A stretch of DNA of 64,000 bases from Onthophagus taurus. Its lineage: Eukaryota > Arthropoda > Insecta > Coleoptera > Scarabaeidae. The translations under genes were made by a program, and so were the position numbers. Below the pieces are notes generated by a model. It was not told the DNA's origin and made no database searches. It saw only the letters and a program-made list of their open reading frames with translations. Of the stretch, positions 63,080-64,000 are shown piece after piece. The first letter of the stretch is position 1. Every line of letters starts with the position of its first letter. The stretch spans positions 18,228,001-18,292,000 of the forward strand of contig NC_091973.1 in NCBI RefSeq assembly GCF_036711975.1, read 5' to 3'.

Positions 63080-64000
63080 TATAAATCTAAAATTATTTAT
63101 CGACCAATTACTCGCTACGGCCTAAAATTTTATAATTTTGTTGAGAAAATTGATTTTTCCTTTATTAATCAATCGAATATTGACGTAAATACTAAATTCA
63201 AAGTATTTGTTGAACTATTATCTGATGCTCTAAATTCTTGCTTTCAATTAAAAACTAAAATTGTCGATAGTAAAGACATCGACACTAATCATGTATCCTG
63301 GTTTAATAACGAAGTTAAACTAGCTAGAGATCTGCTCAATTTGGTTTCTGATCTTAACAAATCCTTTCCAGAGTTTATTCCTTGGGACTGTGTAAAGACT
63401 TGTAGAAGGCACTATCGTAGAATTATACTTAAAAATAAAAAAGTAGCAAATAGTAGATACATTTCTAATTCTAAAAATACCCAGAGGGCTGTGTGGAATG
63501 TTATCAAAAACGCGGATAATGCGGATGACTTTAACAGTTACTTCTGCAATATTGCGGAAGAACTACTTTCTGACAACTTTCTTTACTTTCTACATCAAAG
63601 TAAAGGTTCGGATAATGTTAATTTTTTTTCGGGACAGTTCGATTTTCATGAAATATCGTTTAACAACATGAGAAATGTCATTTCTACGCTTAAGAATACT
63701 TCCAGTAAAGATAATTATGGTTTGAATCCGAACATCATAAAAGTTATTCAAAACTTAATTATTATTCCCTTAGCTAAGCTGATTAATCAATGTATTGCTG
63801 TTCATATTTTCCCTGATTGCTTAAAAATAAGTAAAGTGGTACCTGTTTTCAAAAGGGGGTCAATTAATGAGGTCTCAAATTACAGACCAATCTCAATTAC
63901 ACCTGTTTTGGGTAAAATTTTCGAAATAGTTTTATATAACCAGTTAATTGCGTATCTTGAATCCAATAACCTCCTAAACGAGTCACAGTTTGGTTTTAGG
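63080..64000 (+). CDS. Non-LTR retrotransposon reverse transcriptase (partial, open to window end)
   Basis: 307 codons without a stop, beginning after a TAA at 63077 and running off the window; no ATG start is evident, so the 5' part is truncated. Order: a region between endonuclease and RT (SWFNNEVKLARDLLNL, CRRHYRRIILKNKKV, NTQRAVWNVIKN), then the RT fingers (ISTLKNTSSKDNYGLNPNII, VVPVFKRGSINEVSNYRPIS, ITPVLGKIFEIVLYNQL, LNESQFGFR). This matches Jockey/CR1-type elements, whose ORF2 copies RNA at a nicked target. The catalytic motifs lie beyond the window. The open frame suggests a younger element than the other non-LTR pieces here; its left junction cuts the Pao gag. Confidence 0.85.

Noticed and set aside
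1..64000. tRNA or rRNA genes
   Set aside because: None recognised; the only tRNA-like sequences are PBS complements of retroelements.

Overview
The window is AT-rich eukaryotic nuclear DNA, almost certainly from an insect; the order cannot be fixed from sequence, and a beetle or another repeat-rich genome would fit. The evidence is insect-type BEL/Pao, Ty3/gypsy, Penelope-like (PLE), piggyBac, mariner-like and hAT-like elements, spliceosomal introns, TATA plus TCAGT-initiator promoters, and a tRNA-Tyr primer-binding site. There is no rRNA, tRNA or CRISPR, and no intact conserved host gene. The window is a mosaic of nested mobile elements and amplified host-gene fragments.

Layout. 1-8045 is a direct duplicate of about 54435-63060: a BAH/Tudor gene-fragment family, a non-LTR RT scrap, an ORF1 scrap, an F-box gene copy and a gutted Pao element. 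8166-9475 is a PLE tail inserted in the Pao gag. 11200-16650 is a pile of PLE, piggyBac, Jockey-like, gypsy and non-LTR remnants around a second F-box gene. 16655-17715, 26940-28239 and 45085-46080 are three copies of an unrecognised repeat (Repeat A). 17843-24196 is an inverted copy of 50866-57412, carrying gypsy LTR/gag, a small acidic terminal exon and head-to-head BAH/Tudor pseudogenes. 24196-26912 fuses a PLE RT to a non-LTR ORF2/ORF1.

28240-32761 is a structurally complete, young BEL/Pao element (two 459-bp LTRs, 5-bp TSD, PBS, PPT) whose single ORF has lost most of pol. 34034-37921 is a long-TIR foldback element into which a piggyBac (35223-37485, TTAA TSDs) inserted; its transposase has one nonsense codon. 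38055-45045 is a 7-kb palindrome made of two head-to-head gypsy 3' ends. 46085-47004 is a non-LTR ORF1. 47000-50504 is the 3' end of an LTR element with a frameshifted, chuvirus-like envelope gene. 63080-64000 is an open non-LTR RT running off the window.

The only plausibly expressed non-transposon genes are the F-box ORFs at 13089 and 60693, each with its own TATA box. The BAH/Tudor copies resemble the insect winged eye / vertebrate BAHCC1-TNRC18 family. They share the same lesions, so they were amplified after inactivation, and they lie as inverted pairs that could make long hairpin RNA. Palindromes, amplified gene fragments and nested transposons together suggest heterochromatin, possibly a Y or B chromosome or a small-RNA locus; that is inference.
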